A stretch of 64,000 nt of DNA from Mikania micrantha (Eukaryota > Streptophyta > Magnoliopsida > Asterales > Asteraceae). The DNA lies in NCBI GenBank assembly GCA_009363875.1, contig CM018695.1, positions 13,798,755-13,862,754 on the forward strand, given 5' to 3'. Of the stretch, positions 20,838-31,248 are shown in pieces. The notes under the pieces are model-generated. The model did no database searches, was not told the origin of the DNA, and saw nothing but the letters and a program-made list of their open reading frames with translations. Both the position numbers and the translations under genes were made by a program. Position 1 is the first letter of the stretch. Every line of letters starts with the position of its first letter.

Positions 20838-21548
20838 ACGGATGATGTACGCTTTGTACCTGACCATAACATGACAGCTTTTATTGGGGACCCACCAGAG
20901 AAACACTCGGAGTACAGGAGTATGGTTGCTGGGCTGATCCTGTCACCAGTCAACTATGCCATCATGGAGCATCCCTCGATAGTGGCTGATTTTATTAGAG
21001 GCTTCTGGAGCACTCTAGAAGAACATACTGATGCACATGGGATGCTTAGCATTGTGGGAAAGGTTCAGGGTCAACCTATTATTATCACAGAACAGATACT
21101 CCGGGAATGTTTGCAATTTGGAGACAAGGAGTCGGACCCGATGGAGTTAGATCAAGAACTGGTGAACATGACCGTATATCAGATGGGACATGAAGGTGCC
21201 TATCCTCCGATCGAGAAGAAATTGCTACACCCTTATTGGAGATACTTGGCACACGTGGTCACTCAGTGCCTCTCCGGAAGGAAAGGAGGATATGATGTTC
21301 TCAACCAGACTCTCAGTTCTTGTCTGGTAGCCTTAGCACTAGGAGTTGACTTCAACTTCTCAAAGATGATCTTCCTTGATATGCACGCTAACATCAGAGG
21401 AAGAAGGAAGGAACAGTTTCTGGCTTTCCCTCGGTTTCTACAAATCGTCATCAACAAAACATATCCTTCTCTGACTCCCACGCTTGGCACTTTGGAGATC
21501 AAGAGAATGCAAGACGACATCTTTGGATACATGAGGATAAATAAGTGA
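20838..21548 (+). pseudogene. Element D env-like protein, N-terminal domain, unit 1
   Basis: Frame 3. The start codon of the sister copy (ATG at 28448) is ACG here (20838-20840); the first remaining ATG is 20871 (MTAFIGDPPEKHSEY). The domain (about 225 residues) has GLILSPVNYAIMEHPSIVAD, FIRGFWSTLEEH, VGKVQGQPIIITEQILRECL and LHPYWRYLAHVVTQCLSG. It resembles the 'putative plant transposon protein' domain found in the post-pol ORF of Sirevirus-type elements of composites (from memory). It ends at TGA 21546-21548; the next ORF (21585) is in the same frame. No signal peptide or clear membrane helix is seen, so env-like refers to position, not proven function. Confidence 0.65.
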
Positions 21549-21584
21549 GGGAAAAAGCAGTACATTGGGTAAAGACCACTGATC

Positions 21585-23057
21585 ATGTTTGGATGCTTCG
21601 TGGGAGTAGAAAATGTAGTTGAAAGTCAAGGTACTCCCATTGCATTTGTTGCTGTGGAACATGACATACCTATGGGCACACAGACTGGTACGACTGCCGA
21701 GGAACATCTATATGAGTCTTCCTCCACATCAAGTGAGGACTTTATTGCTGAAAAGCCTCCTCTAACAAGAGAAGAAAGAGAAGAATCTCAGGATGTTGAT
21801 TATACTCCAACTCCTGAATCATCACCAAAGAGAAAGAGGCAAAAGACGATGTCTAAGCGGACTAGGGATCCCAGACTGCAGAAGATGTTTTCTGACTTAT
21901 CCTTCTCTTCAGATGCATCAGTTTTACCACCTCCACCCTCACAACCTAAGCCACCCTCACAACCCAAACCGCCTTCACAACTAAAGCCACCGTCACAACC
22001 AAAACCACCTACCAAACCAGCAAAACCAAAGCTAGTTATCAAGATCCCTGCTAGTTCCACACTACCACCTTTTACTACTTCCATTCCCCGGACTAAAACT
22101 ACTTCATCATCTCCTCACTCACACGGTGACAAGGGAAAATCTCCCTTGCACGCAGAGTCTCCCTATGAGCCGAAAGGGGTGCCTGTAAATCTCGTGAGTC
22201 TACAAGACAGAGTTTCCCTACTTGAGAAGGAAGCTGAAGAGAAGGACGCCAACATTCGGATTGTGCAAGACGAAATGCTCAAAATCGCTGACAGACTTAA
22301 TAAGTTTCATGGACAACTCAAGATGCAAAGGAAGTTCATCAGATTTCTTTCTATGGAAAACTATGAGATGCGCAAAGAGATCAACAAGCTAAAAGGAATT
22401 AAGGTGCCAGAGTCTGATGATGATGATAAAGAAAATGATGATAGTGATGACAATGATGATGACGATGAAGATGGTGGTGGAGACAAGAAAGAAAAGGATT
22501 CATCTAACAAAATGGATCAAGGTCCCCCAGATGATAAAGATCAAGGAGGAGACACAAGAAATCCATCCTCATCAGGCAAACCCACGAGCAACTACGATGA
22601 TTTCTTTGGAGATATTCCTGTTGATATCCGTTTTGGAGATTGTGTTCAACCGGATGAAGCAGCAAGATCTGGTTTTGATGGGTTGTTCAATGATTTGCCA
22701 GAGGATTTTAACTTTGAAGGGCTTGGTGGAGAGATCAATGAAGCAGGACTTGGAAATCTGTTTCCAAATGATGATGCAAATCAAAAGCAATCCACTGCCA
22801 AAAGAACAAAGTCGTCCAAACATAATCAATCTAGTTTTCAAAAACAAAATTCAAATTTTTCTAAAGTTAAAAACAAGTCTTATTGGAGACGCGATCCATC
22901 TGTAAGAACCTCTTTAAAACCAGTCAACCATGGCAGTTGTGCAAGATTAAAGATTGATAAGGGCAAAACAGTTAAATCAAAAGGGGTTCACAAGAAAGAA
23001 CCAATTGTCTCTCCTGTGCCTAAACCTGTTACGGTTTGGGTGCCTATCTCTCATTGA
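21585..23057 (+). CDS. Chimeric ORF: env-like middle region fused to gag/pol-type text (490 codons)
   Basis: The longest open frame of the window. Residues 1-85 are acidic with a Ser cluster. About 85-150 hold KRKRQKTMSKRTRDPRLQKM and a proline repeat of PPSQPK units (nt 21932-22010). About 205-270 form a likely coiled coil (LQDRVSLLEKEAEEKDANIR to NYEMRKEINKLKG), and about 278-305 an acidic Asp run (nt 22415-22475). DDFFGDIPVDIRFGDC follows. At about nt 22788, after NLFPNDDANQ, the text changes to a basic KQSTAKRTKSSKHNQSS, then KSYWRRDP and KPVTVWVPISH. That is the stretch that precedes the protease in Sirevirus gag-pol. The sister env-like ORF instead continues with KEERENVV at the same point. 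The ORF is therefore a duplication junction read in frame. No CCHC knuckle is present. Confidence 0.7.
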   Translation: MFGCFVGVENVVESQGTPIAFVAVEHDIPMGTQTGTTAEEHLYESSSTSSEDFIAEKPPLTREEREESQDVDYTPTPESSPKRKRQKTMSKRTRDPRLQKMFSDLSFSSDASVLPPPPSQPKPPSQPKPPSQLKPPSQPKPPTKPAKPKLVIKIPASSTLPPFTTSIPRTKTTSSSPHSHGDKGKSPLHAESPYEPKGVPVNLVSLQDRVSLLEKEAEEKDANIRIVQDEMLKIADRLNKFHGQLKMQRKFIRFLSMENYEMRKEINKLKGIKVPESDDDDKENDDSDDNDDDDEDGGGDKKEKDSSNKMDQGPPDDKDQGGDTRNPSSSGKPTSNYDDFFGDIPVDIRFGDCVQPDEAARSGFDGLFNDLPEDFNFEGLGGEINEAGLGNLFPNDDANQKQSTAKRTKSSKHNQSSFQKQNSNFSKVKNKSYWRRDPSVRTSLKPVNHGSCARLKIDKGKTVKSKGVHKKEPIVSPVPKPVTVWVPISH

Positions 23058-23059
23058 TT

Positions 23060-23220
23060 GTTTGTAAAATGCAGGGACAGCCAAATAAGCTTAAACATGT
23101 TTGGTATGTAGATAGTGGCTGCTCCCGGCACATGACTGGGGATTTCTCTCAGTTGCATGAAGTAACACCATTCAATGGAGGATATGTCTCGTATACTGGA
23201 GAAAGGGAGGAAAGATAAGT
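23060..23220 (+). pseudogene. Element D unit 2: copia protease
   Basis: In frame 2 the text QPNKLKHVWYVDSGCSRHMT carries the copia retropepsin active site D-S-G (codons 23111-23119) with the usual CSRHM following. It continues DFSQLHEVTPFNGGYVSYTG to a TAA near 23216. It is out of frame with the preceding chimeric ORF (which ends at 23057), so at least one indel separates gag-type text from the protease. Confidence 0.85.
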
Positions 23221-24498
23221 ATAAAGGGAACGGTCACAAATGGAACTCTTAGCTTTGAAGATGTTTACTATGTTGAAAAACTCAATCACAGTCTGTTAAG
23301 TGTCTCTCAGATCTGTGACAAGAGCTTTTCAACCCACTTCACAAACAAGGAGTGTCTTATTCTTAAACCCGGTTTTGTTGTTCCTAAGAAGTGGATACTG
23401 ATGAGAACTCCTAGAATCAACAATGCATACATTATCAACATGAATTCAGATTCATTCACTGAGAATACTTGTCTGTTCTCTAAAGCATCAGAGCATGATT
23501 GTCTGCTATGGCATCGCTGACTTGGTCACGTAAATCTGAATAATCTCAACAGACTTGCCAAGGGAGATCACGTTATTGGTTTATCTTCTAAGGATTTCTC
23601 TACTATTGAGAAATGCATCGCATGTGCCAAAGGGAAGCAGTATAAGAGACCCCACAAGCCTAAATTATTCAACTCTATATCATCGATTCTGCAACTTCTT
23701 AATATGGATCTCTTCATAACGATTAATGTTATGAGTATCGGAAATAAATTATCTTGTCTGGTGATGACAGATGATTATTCCAGATTTACTTGGGTGTTCT
23801 TCCTGGCCAAGAAAGATGAGACACCGGAGATTCTGAAGAAGTTCCTCACCTTGATTGAAAATCAGAAGAACTTGAAGGTTAGGGTGATCAGAACCGACAA
23901 TGGCACAGAATTTAGAAATCAAACTCTCATTGATTTCTGAGATGGAAAGGGGATAGCTCGGCAGTACAGTGCAGCACGTACACCTCAGCAAAATGGAGTT
24001 GCAGAGAGAAGAAACAGAACACTGATTGAAGCTGAACGAACCATGTTGTCTGAATCTAAACTTCCTATATTCTTCTGGGCCAAGGCTGTCAACACAGCGT
24101 GTTATGATCAGAATCGAGCACTGCTGAACAAACGCCATCTGGATACTCCCTATGAGATATTATTCAATCAGAAGCCAAAATTTGATCATTTCAATTCATT
24201 TGGTTGTCCATGCACTCTTCTCCTCACTAAGCCGACTCACAAGTTTGATAACAAGGCTGATGAATGTTATTTTGTGGGCAATTCATCCGAAAAGGCCGCC
24301 TATCAAGTCTACAACAAGAATACTCGGATAATCGTGGAATCGTATTATATTGATTGGCAAGAGATGAACTCTACAGACGCTGGTTCGGGTCCAACTGGCT
24401 ATTTGAGTTTGATTCTAGTATTAGGCCCTTCGACACTACATCTGAGAGCCCAAGATCATCTGAGCAAACTGATGATTTCTACAAAGGTGAAGATGTAG
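23221..24498 (+). pseudogene. Element D unit 2: integrase
   Basis: GAG-pre-integrase text (EDVYYVEKLNHSLLSVSQIC, then LLWHR, LGHVNLNNLNRLA and CIACAKGKQ) gives the HHCC zinc part at about 23260-23640. The core follows: first Asp in LNMDLF (23707-23709), second Asp in IRTDNGTEFRN (23896-23898), Glu in NGVAERRNRTLIEAERTM (24004-24006). 24043-24498 is the C-terminal part. Stops occur at 23518 (TGA, probably from CGA) and 23938 (TGA). A frameshift near 24390 moves the reading to the next frame. Confidence 0.88.
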
Positions 24499-25229
24499 AC
24501 TATAGAGTTGACTATGTTCCATGTGATCCCAAGCTTCTATCAGTTGACCCTCCTGGCATGTACAATCATGCTCCTCCAGATCAGCCATCCCCGCTACATG
24601 AAGTTCCCCCATCAGATCCGGAAACTTCTCAGTCTGTTAGGCCACTTCTAGAAACAGATCAAGTTTCATCTTCCTCCCATCAAACTTTTGATAATCCACT
24701 ATTCTCAAACAACATTCCTGAGGAACATTGTGTGGATCATGGAGCCGAAGCAAGTGAGGCTGCTCCTGCAGACAATATCTCTTCATCCAGTGAAGATCAA
24801 GTAAACAACATCAGCAATTTGCTAGACAATCTAGCTGTGGAGGAAGTGCTGACGCTCAGTATAAACAAGAATCATCCAGTTGAAAATATTAGTGGACCTC
24901 TCTCGGAAGGTGTTCTCACTCGGAGCCGATCTATTACAGCTCAAAACCTCTTGCCTGAAGAAACAATCACCAGAAATCAATCAGGTCCGATTAATTCTTG
25001 TATGTATTCTTGTTTCATCTCGCAGGTCGAGCAGAAGAATGTAAAGATGGCTCTCAAAGAGTCTAGCTGGGTCGAAGCAATGCAAGAGGAGCTGATGCAG
25101 TTTCAGAAACTCAAGGTGTGGAATCTGGTTCCTCTACCCAAAGGAAAACTGCCTATAGGACCAGAGGGGTTTTCAGAAACAAAAGAGATGACTCAGGAGT
25201 TATTATCAGAAACAAGGCACGGTTGGTAG
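24354..25229 (+). pseudogene. Element D unit 2: integrase-RT linker
   Basis: A 291-codon open frame that continues the integrase C-terminus after a one-base loss in the GSGP/N region. It is rich in Ser, Pro, Asp and Glu (DDFYKGEDVDYRVDYVPCDP, SSSSHQTFDNPLF, ISSSSEDQVNNISNLLDNLA) with TRSRSITAQNLLPEETIT near its end. It then enters RT text (VEQKNVKMALKESSWVEAMQ) before a frameshift at about 25160. The region is a disordered tether in copia polyproteins. It matches 16750-17580 of unit 1 closely. Confidence 0.8.
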
Positions 25230-26554
25230 TTCAAGGTTTTTACCAACAGGAGGGGATATATTATGAGGAAGTCTTTGCACCAGCCGCAAGACTTGAATCC
25301 ATATGGATCTTCTTGGCCTATGCTTCCTACATGAATTTCACGGTGTATCAGATGGATATGAAGACAGCTTTCTTGTATGGGAAGGTCAAGGAAGAAATCT
25401 ATGTGAGCCAACCCCCGGGTTTTGAAGATTCTCAGCATCCAGACCATGTCTACAAGTTAGACAAAGCTCTTTATGATCTTCATCAAGCGCCGCGAGCATG
25501 GTATGCTACACTTACTGATCATCTACATGCAAATGGATATACCCGTGGAGCCATCGATCAGACTTTGTTCGTTCGCAAGGATAGGGAAGATTTAATTCTC
25601 GTCCAAATCTACGTGGATGACATCATATTTGGTTCCACAAGCTCAGCGTTGTGCAAGGAATTTGAAGGGGTGATGAAGAAGAAGTTTGAGATGAGCGCGA
25701 TGGGAGAAATGACCTTCTTTCTAGGTCTTCAGGTTAAGTAAGATCCAAAGGGTGTTCTGATTCATCAAGGGAAGTATGTTACAGATATTTTGACCATGTT
25801 CAAAATGATGGATTCAAAGCCCGCATCCACTCCTATGGCTGCTCGTCCTGTCTTAACTTTGGATATGGATGGTAAAGATGTTGATCAACACCTGTATCAC
25901 TCGATAATTGGTTCCCTGATGTATCTGACAGCTGGTGGTCCAGACATTATATTTTTAGTTTGTCAGTGTGCCAGATATCAGGCGAATCCGAAGGCATCTC
26001 ACCTTATAGCTGTCAAGAGAATCTTTCGGTATCTTGTCGGGAAGCCTTGTCTCGGTCTTTGGTACCCAAAGAACTATGAGTTTCATTTATTTGCATACTC
26101 AGACAGTGACTTTGGTGGATGTAATTTGGACAGGAAGTCAACCACTGGTGGGTGTCAATATTTGGGAGATCGTCTTGTCTCATGGGAATGCAAGAAACAG
26201 ACCACCGTATCTACTTCTACCGCAGAGGCCGAGTTTGTTGCTGCCTCTAGTTGCTGCTCTTAGGTTATATGGATGCAACAACAACTCCTCAATTACGGTT
26301 TGAATTTTCTTGCCTCTCCTATTTATTGTGACAACGAAGCCGCTCTTCAGATTGTCAAAAATCCGGTACAACACTACAAAACTAAACATATTGACATCCG
26401 GATTCACTTCATCCGTGACTGTTTCGAACGGATACTAATTCATCTTGAAAAGGTCCACACAGATGATAATCTGGCGGATCTTTTCACAAAACCGTTCGAC
26501 ACAGCATGCTTTCATCACTTGCTTGCCTCTCTCGAACTAATAAGCTTTGACTAA
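25118..26554 (+). pseudogene. Element D unit 2: reverse transcriptase and RNase H
   Basis: Frame 2 throughout with two stops. RT has ARLVVQGFYQQEGIYYEEVF, FTVYQMDMKTAFLYGKV (first Asp) and VQIYVDDIIFGST with the Y-V-D-D box at 25610-25621. A TAA at 25739-25741 interrupts it (CAA in unit 1). RNase H follows: FAYSDSDFGGCNLDRKSTTG, STSTAEAEFVAASS, a TAG at 26261-26263 (CAG in unit 1), then YCDNEAALQI and KHIDIRIHFIRDC. Pol ends at TAA 26552-26554. This is the best preserved pol of the window, but still broken. Confidence 0.9.
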
Positions 26555-27679
26555 AAGCATATCTTTTGTAAATACGTTAAAATTTGTGTTTTGTTTTACT
26601 TTAATTTTTGGATCACAAATTTAGGGGGAGAAAATTTACAAAAAGAACAAAAAGTTTTTTGGTCTTTGAGTCAATATACATATAAAAACAACAAAAAGAT
26701 TTTTGGTTTGTAAATAAATAAAAGATCCACAAGCTTAGAAGGAGTTGGAGTTTTGAAAACTTAAGAAAATACAAAAAGATTTTACATTTTCAAAAACTTA
26801 AGAAAATACAAAAAGATTTTGTTTGGACAAGCAGAAGAAAAATTGGTTCAATTTAGGGAACTGAAATAATTTCTGAGGATCAAAATTTCACCATCTTAAT
26901 TACATTTCTAAAGGACAACTTTGATATCTATCGCTCACTAAGAAGATTAAAACAAGTTTTTCAAATGAAGGAATCAGACATGATCAATTAATATATATAT
27001 ATATATTTATATATATATATATATATAAGTGTGAAGTTGTGATTAGTAAATAACTAGAAATGTGTGATAACTATTTGACTTTTTGTTTAAGTCCTTGAGT
27101 CAAAACAAGATTGTGTTTAAATAAAATTGAAATCGTTTTTGAAAAAACTCGGGTATTTCCTATGTTTTGTGTACACAAAGAGCAGGAAATATCTACTGAA
27201 GCATCCTTTGTTTTGCGTAAGCAAAGACCTGGATGTGTGACGTTAACGCCAATGTGTCTGCAGATCAAGAAATAAAAGATGCCAATTAGCACAAGTTGAT
27301 AGAACCCCTTCTTGTTCTTGATTCCAATCTAATAGATCTGTTCTTTTCTCCTCTCATCTATAACCCTGTCAAAATGTTTTAAGTTCGTTAAAACACAATC
27401 AAAGTTTGAATCAATAGACTTGTCAAAATTGATAGGTTGCATGTTAATCTAGTCGTACAGTCACAAACTTCCCAAAAGATATTTTCAGAAAAGCCTTGAT
27501 CATATGTCGTACTTCTAAGTTATGGATTAACGAGTATAAATCATTGGTGGGATATATCTATTTAATAGTTGTGTTTTGTTTAGAAATTACTTAAGACAGT
27601 AAGATTCTGATAACAAATTTGATCCCACGAAATTGACCCAACTAAACTTAAACTCGTTCAAAGGTATTTTATTTTTTTT

Positions 27680-27710
<31 letters not shown>

Positions 27711-28447
27711 CTTTTATTTTATTTTTCAGAAAGTTAGAATCATTTTTGAAATAAAATATGTGTGTGTGCTCGAAATAGAGTACACAAAAGATGTGTACTA
27801 GAAACAGGGGCTATATATAGCACAGCCGAATTTAACTTCGAGTATCAGTCCTCATCAAGCTTTTCGAGTACACATCTTGTCTTCACACGGCGATTTCACT
27901 TTCTAGTCCCGATTTCGTAAATCCACTCCGACAATCTTGTAGATCCCCTATAGGCGACCATAGGTATGAATTTCATCAAGTTTTGACCACAAATTTGAAT
28001 GATATGGGTCAAAATCGATTTCGAATACACGATGTTCGTCTACAGAGGGTTTTTGTGCAAATTGACCTCGAGACACTTAAAATTGAAGTGTGATTCTCGA
28101 ATATGTTATGCACCTATGAATTCTGAGCATTTCGAATTGAATCAGATGTTCTAAGAAAATTGATTGATCAAGCAATTGAAGGTTTTTATGTTCTCGAAAT
28201 CAAATTTCAAATACAGCATTTAACTTCGATTACAACCCATTTTCGTGTACACCCGGTTTCGTGTATAGATTGTATTTCGTGTATGACTAATTTCGAGTAC
28301 ACCTTGCGTTTCGAATAAGCTTCTCACTTCGAATATAGTTGTGATTTCGAGAACACACAGACTTTCGAGAATGCAATTGGACTTAGAATTTTTTCTGTAC
28401 TTCGTAGAGTTTTAACCTTGAAATGACTTAATCTGTTTTGTTTTTAG
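26555..28447 (+). repeat. Element D spacer 2 between pol and env-like gene
   Basis: Near-identical copy of 18916-20837: purine tract AGGGGGAG shortly after pol (about 26624-26631), (TA)n with a TTT interruption (about 26989-27027), pyrimidine-rich tract (about 27665-27727), and TTCGAGTACAC/TTCGAATACAC cluster (about 27765-28380). It ends TTTTGTTTTTAG directly at the ATG of the env-like ORF. No coding potential is supported. Confidence 0.8.
28427..28447 (+). promoter_or_regulatory. Splice-acceptor-like tract before env-like ATG
   Basis: AATCTGTTTTGTTTTTAG runs straight into ATG at 28448, a strong match to a plant 3' splice site. The unit 1 equivalent at 20820-20837 is AATCTATTTTAGTTTTAG. A spliced subgenomic RNA would explain how a gene after pol is expressed. 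This is inference from motif only. Confidence 0.35.
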
Positions 28448-29158
28448 ATGGATGATCTACGCTTTGTACCTGACCATAACATAACAGCTTTTCTTGGGGA
28501 CCCGCTAGAGAAACACTCGGAGTACAGGAGTATGGTTGCTGGGCTGATCTTGTCACCAATCCACTATGCCATCATGGAGCATCCCTCGATAGTGGCTGAT
28601 TTTATTAGAGGCTTCTGGAGCACTCTAGAAGAACATACTGATGCACATGGGATGCTTAGCATTGTGGGAAAGGTTCAGGGTCAACCTATTGTTATCACAA
28701 AGCAGATTCTCCGGGATTGTTTACAATTTGGAGACAAGTAGTCTGACCCGATGGAGTTAGATCAAGAACTGGTGAACAGGACAGTATATCAGATGGGACA
28801 TGAAGGTTCCTATCCTCTGACCGAGAAGAAATTGCTACACCCTTATTGGAGATACTTGGCACACGTGGTCACTCAGTGCCTCTCCGGAAGGAAAGGAGGA
28901 TATGATGTTCTCAACCAGACTCTCAGTTCTTGTCTGGTAGCCTTAGCACTAGGAGTTGACTTCAACTTCTCAAAGATGATCTTCCTTGATATGCACGCTA
29001 ACATGAAAGGAAGAAGGAAGGAACGGTTTATGGCTTTCCCTCGGTTTCTACAAATCGTCATCAACAAAACATATCCTTCTATGACTCCCACGCTTGGCAC
29101 TTTGGAGATCAAGAGAATGCGAGATGACATCTTTGGATACATGACGATGAATAAGTGA
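28448..29158 (+). pseudogene. Element D env-like protein, N-terminal domain, unit 2
   Basis: It starts at ATG 28448 (MDDLRFVPDHNITAFLGDPL), directly after the acceptor-like tract, and keeps about 235 codons in one frame to TGA 29156-29158. One TAG at 28739-28741 interrupts it (GAG in unit 1, a G-to-T change). Motifs are the same as unit 1: GLILSPIHYAIMEHPSIVAD, FIRGFWSTLEEH, LHPYWRYLAHVVTQCLSG, GTLEIKRMRDDIFGYM. The ending TGA is shared by all copies, and the sequence after it stays protein-like. The role is unknown; the family is defined by its place after pol in Sirevirus-type elements. Confidence 0.65.
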
Positions 29159-30819
29159 GGGAAAAGTAGTACATTGGGGAGAGACCACTGATCATGTTTG
29201 GACGGTTCGTGGGAGAAGAAAATGTAGTTGAAAGTCAAGGTACTCCCATTGCATTTGTTGCTGAGGAACATGACATTCTTATGGGCACACAGACTGGTAC
29301 GACAGCCGAGGAACATCTATCTGAGTCTTCCTCCACATCAAGTGAGGAGTTTATTGCTTAAAAGCCTCCTCTGACAAGAGAAGAAAGAGAAGAAGCTCAA
29401 GATGTGGATTACACTCCAACTCCAGAATCATCACCAAAGAGAAAGAGGCAGAAGACGATGTCTAAGCAGACTAGGGATCCCAGACTGCTGAAGATGTTTT
29501 CTGACTTATCCTTCTCTTCAGATGCATCAGTTTTACCACCTCCACCCTCACAACCTAAGCCACCCTCACAACCCAAATCGCCTTCAAAACCAAAGCCACC
29601 GTCACAACCAAAACCACCTACCAAACCAGCCAAACCCAAGCTAGTTATCAAGATCCCTGCTAGTTCCACACTGCCACCTTTTACTACTTCCGTTCCCCGC
29701 ACTGAAACTCCTTCATCATCTCCTCACTCGCACGGTGACAAGGGAAATCTCCCCTGCACGCAGAGTCTCCCTATGAGTCGAAACGGGTGCCTGTAAATCT
29801 CGAGATTCTACAAGACAGAGTTTTCCTCCTTGAGAAGGAAGCTGAAGAAAAGGATGCCAACATTTGGATTATGCAGGACGGAATGATCAAAATCCCTGGC
29901 AGACTGAATAAGTTTCAGGGACAACTCAAGATGCACAGGAAGTTCATCAGATTTCTTTGGAGATCAAGAGAATGCGAGACGACATCTTTGGATACATGAA
30001 GATGAATAAGTGAGGGAAAAGCAGTACATTGGGGAGAGACCACTGATCATGTTTGGACGCTTCGTGGGAGAAGAAAATGTAGTTGAAAGTCAAGGTACTT
30101 CCATTGCATTTGTCGATGAGGAACATGACATTCTTATGGGCACACAGACTGGTACAACTGCCGAGGAACATCTATCTGAGTCTTCCTCCACATCAAGTGA
30201 GGACTTTATTGCTTAAAAGCCTCCTCTGACAAGAGAAGAAAGAGAAGAAGCTCAAGATGTTGATTACACTCCAACTCTTGAATCATCACCAAAGAGAAAG
30301 ATGCAGAAGACGATGTCTAAGCGGACTAGGGATCCCAGACTGCTGAAGATGTTTTCTGACTTATCCTTCTCTTCAGATGCATCAGTTTTACCACCTCCAC
30401 CCTCACAACCTAAGCCACCCTCGCAACCCAAGCCACCCTCACAACCCAAATCGCCTTCAAAACCAAAGCCACCGTCACAACCAAAATCACCTACCAAACC
30501 AGCAAAACCCAAGCTAGTTATCAAGATCCCTGGTAGTTCCACACTGCCACCTTCTACTACTTTCATTCCCCGCAATGAAACTCCTTCATCATCTTCTCAC
30601 TCACATGGTGACAAGGGAAAATCACCCCTGCACGCAGAGTCTCCCTATGAGCCGAAAGGGGTGCCTGTAAATCTCGAGAGTCTACAAGACAGAGTTTTCC
30701 TACTTGAGAAGAAAGCTGAAGAGAAGGATGCCAACATTCGGATTATGCAGGACGGAATGCTCAAAATCGCTGGCAGACTGAATAAGTCTTAGGGACAACT
30801 CAAGATGCACAGGAAGTTC
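29101..30819 (+). repeat. 855 bp direct tandem duplication within the env-like gene
   Basis: The segment starting TTTGGAGATCAAGAGAATG at 29101 restarts at 29956, after CATCAGATTTC. Both copies contain the TGA after DIFGYM, the acidic N-terminus, the KRKRQKTM-like stretch, the PPSQPK repeat and the coiled coil. The junction shares CTTT(GG) between the two joined sites, pointing to microhomology. Copy 2 has one extra PPSQPK-like unit relative to copy 1. Confidence 0.85.
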
Positions 30820-31248
30820 ATCAGAGTTCTTTCTATGTAAAACTATGAGATGCGCAAAGAGATCAACAAGCTAAAAGGAATTGAGGTGCCAGAGTCTGAT
30901 GATGATGATAAAGAAAATGATGATAGTGATGACAATGATGATGACGATGAAGATGGTGGTGGAGACAAGAAAGAAAAGGATTCATCTAACAAAATGGATC
31001 AAGGTCCCCCAGATGATAAAGATCAAGGAGGAGACACACGAAATCCATCCTCATCATGCAAACCCACGAGCGACTACGATGATTTCTTTGGAGATATTCC
31101 TGATGATATCCTTTTTGGAGATTGTGTACAACTGGATGAAGCAGCAAGATCTGGTGTTGATGGGTTGTTCGATGATTTTCCAGAGGATTTTAACTTTGAA
31201 GGGCTTGGTGGAGAGATCAATGAAGCAGGACTATCTGTTTCCAAATGA
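29159..31248 (+). pseudogene. Env-like protein, middle region, unit 2 (duplicated)
   Basis: Readable pieces are 29404-29796 (basic KRKRQKTMSKQTRDPRLLKM, then proline repeat), 29787-29999 (coiled coil), 30010-30216, 30301-30792 (second basic and proline block plus coiled coil) and 30850-31248 (NKLKGIEVPESDDDDKENDD acidic run, then DDFFGDIPDDILFGDC). Frame changes and stops lie near 29358 (TAA), 30212 (TAA), 30790 (TAG) and 30838 (TAA). The domain order matches the 21585-22788 part of unit 1, apart from the 855 bp duplication. A 5 bp loss near 31230 (against 22751-22756) shifts the frame. Confidence 0.75.

Noticed and set aside
20838..21548. A true viral envelope glycoprotein
   Set aside because: No signal peptide, cysteine pattern, furin-like site or clear transmembrane helix is seen; the name env-like is used only for its place after pol.
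21800..22084. Glycine/Cys-rich minus-strand ORF (also 29409-29702 and 30264-30575)
   Set aside because: It is the antisense reading of the PPSQPK-coding repeat and varies with it; no independent support.
22417..22905. Met/Ile-rich + strand ORF (also 30881-31200)
   Set aside because: It is the shifted reading of the GATGATGAC acidic tract of the env-like gene.
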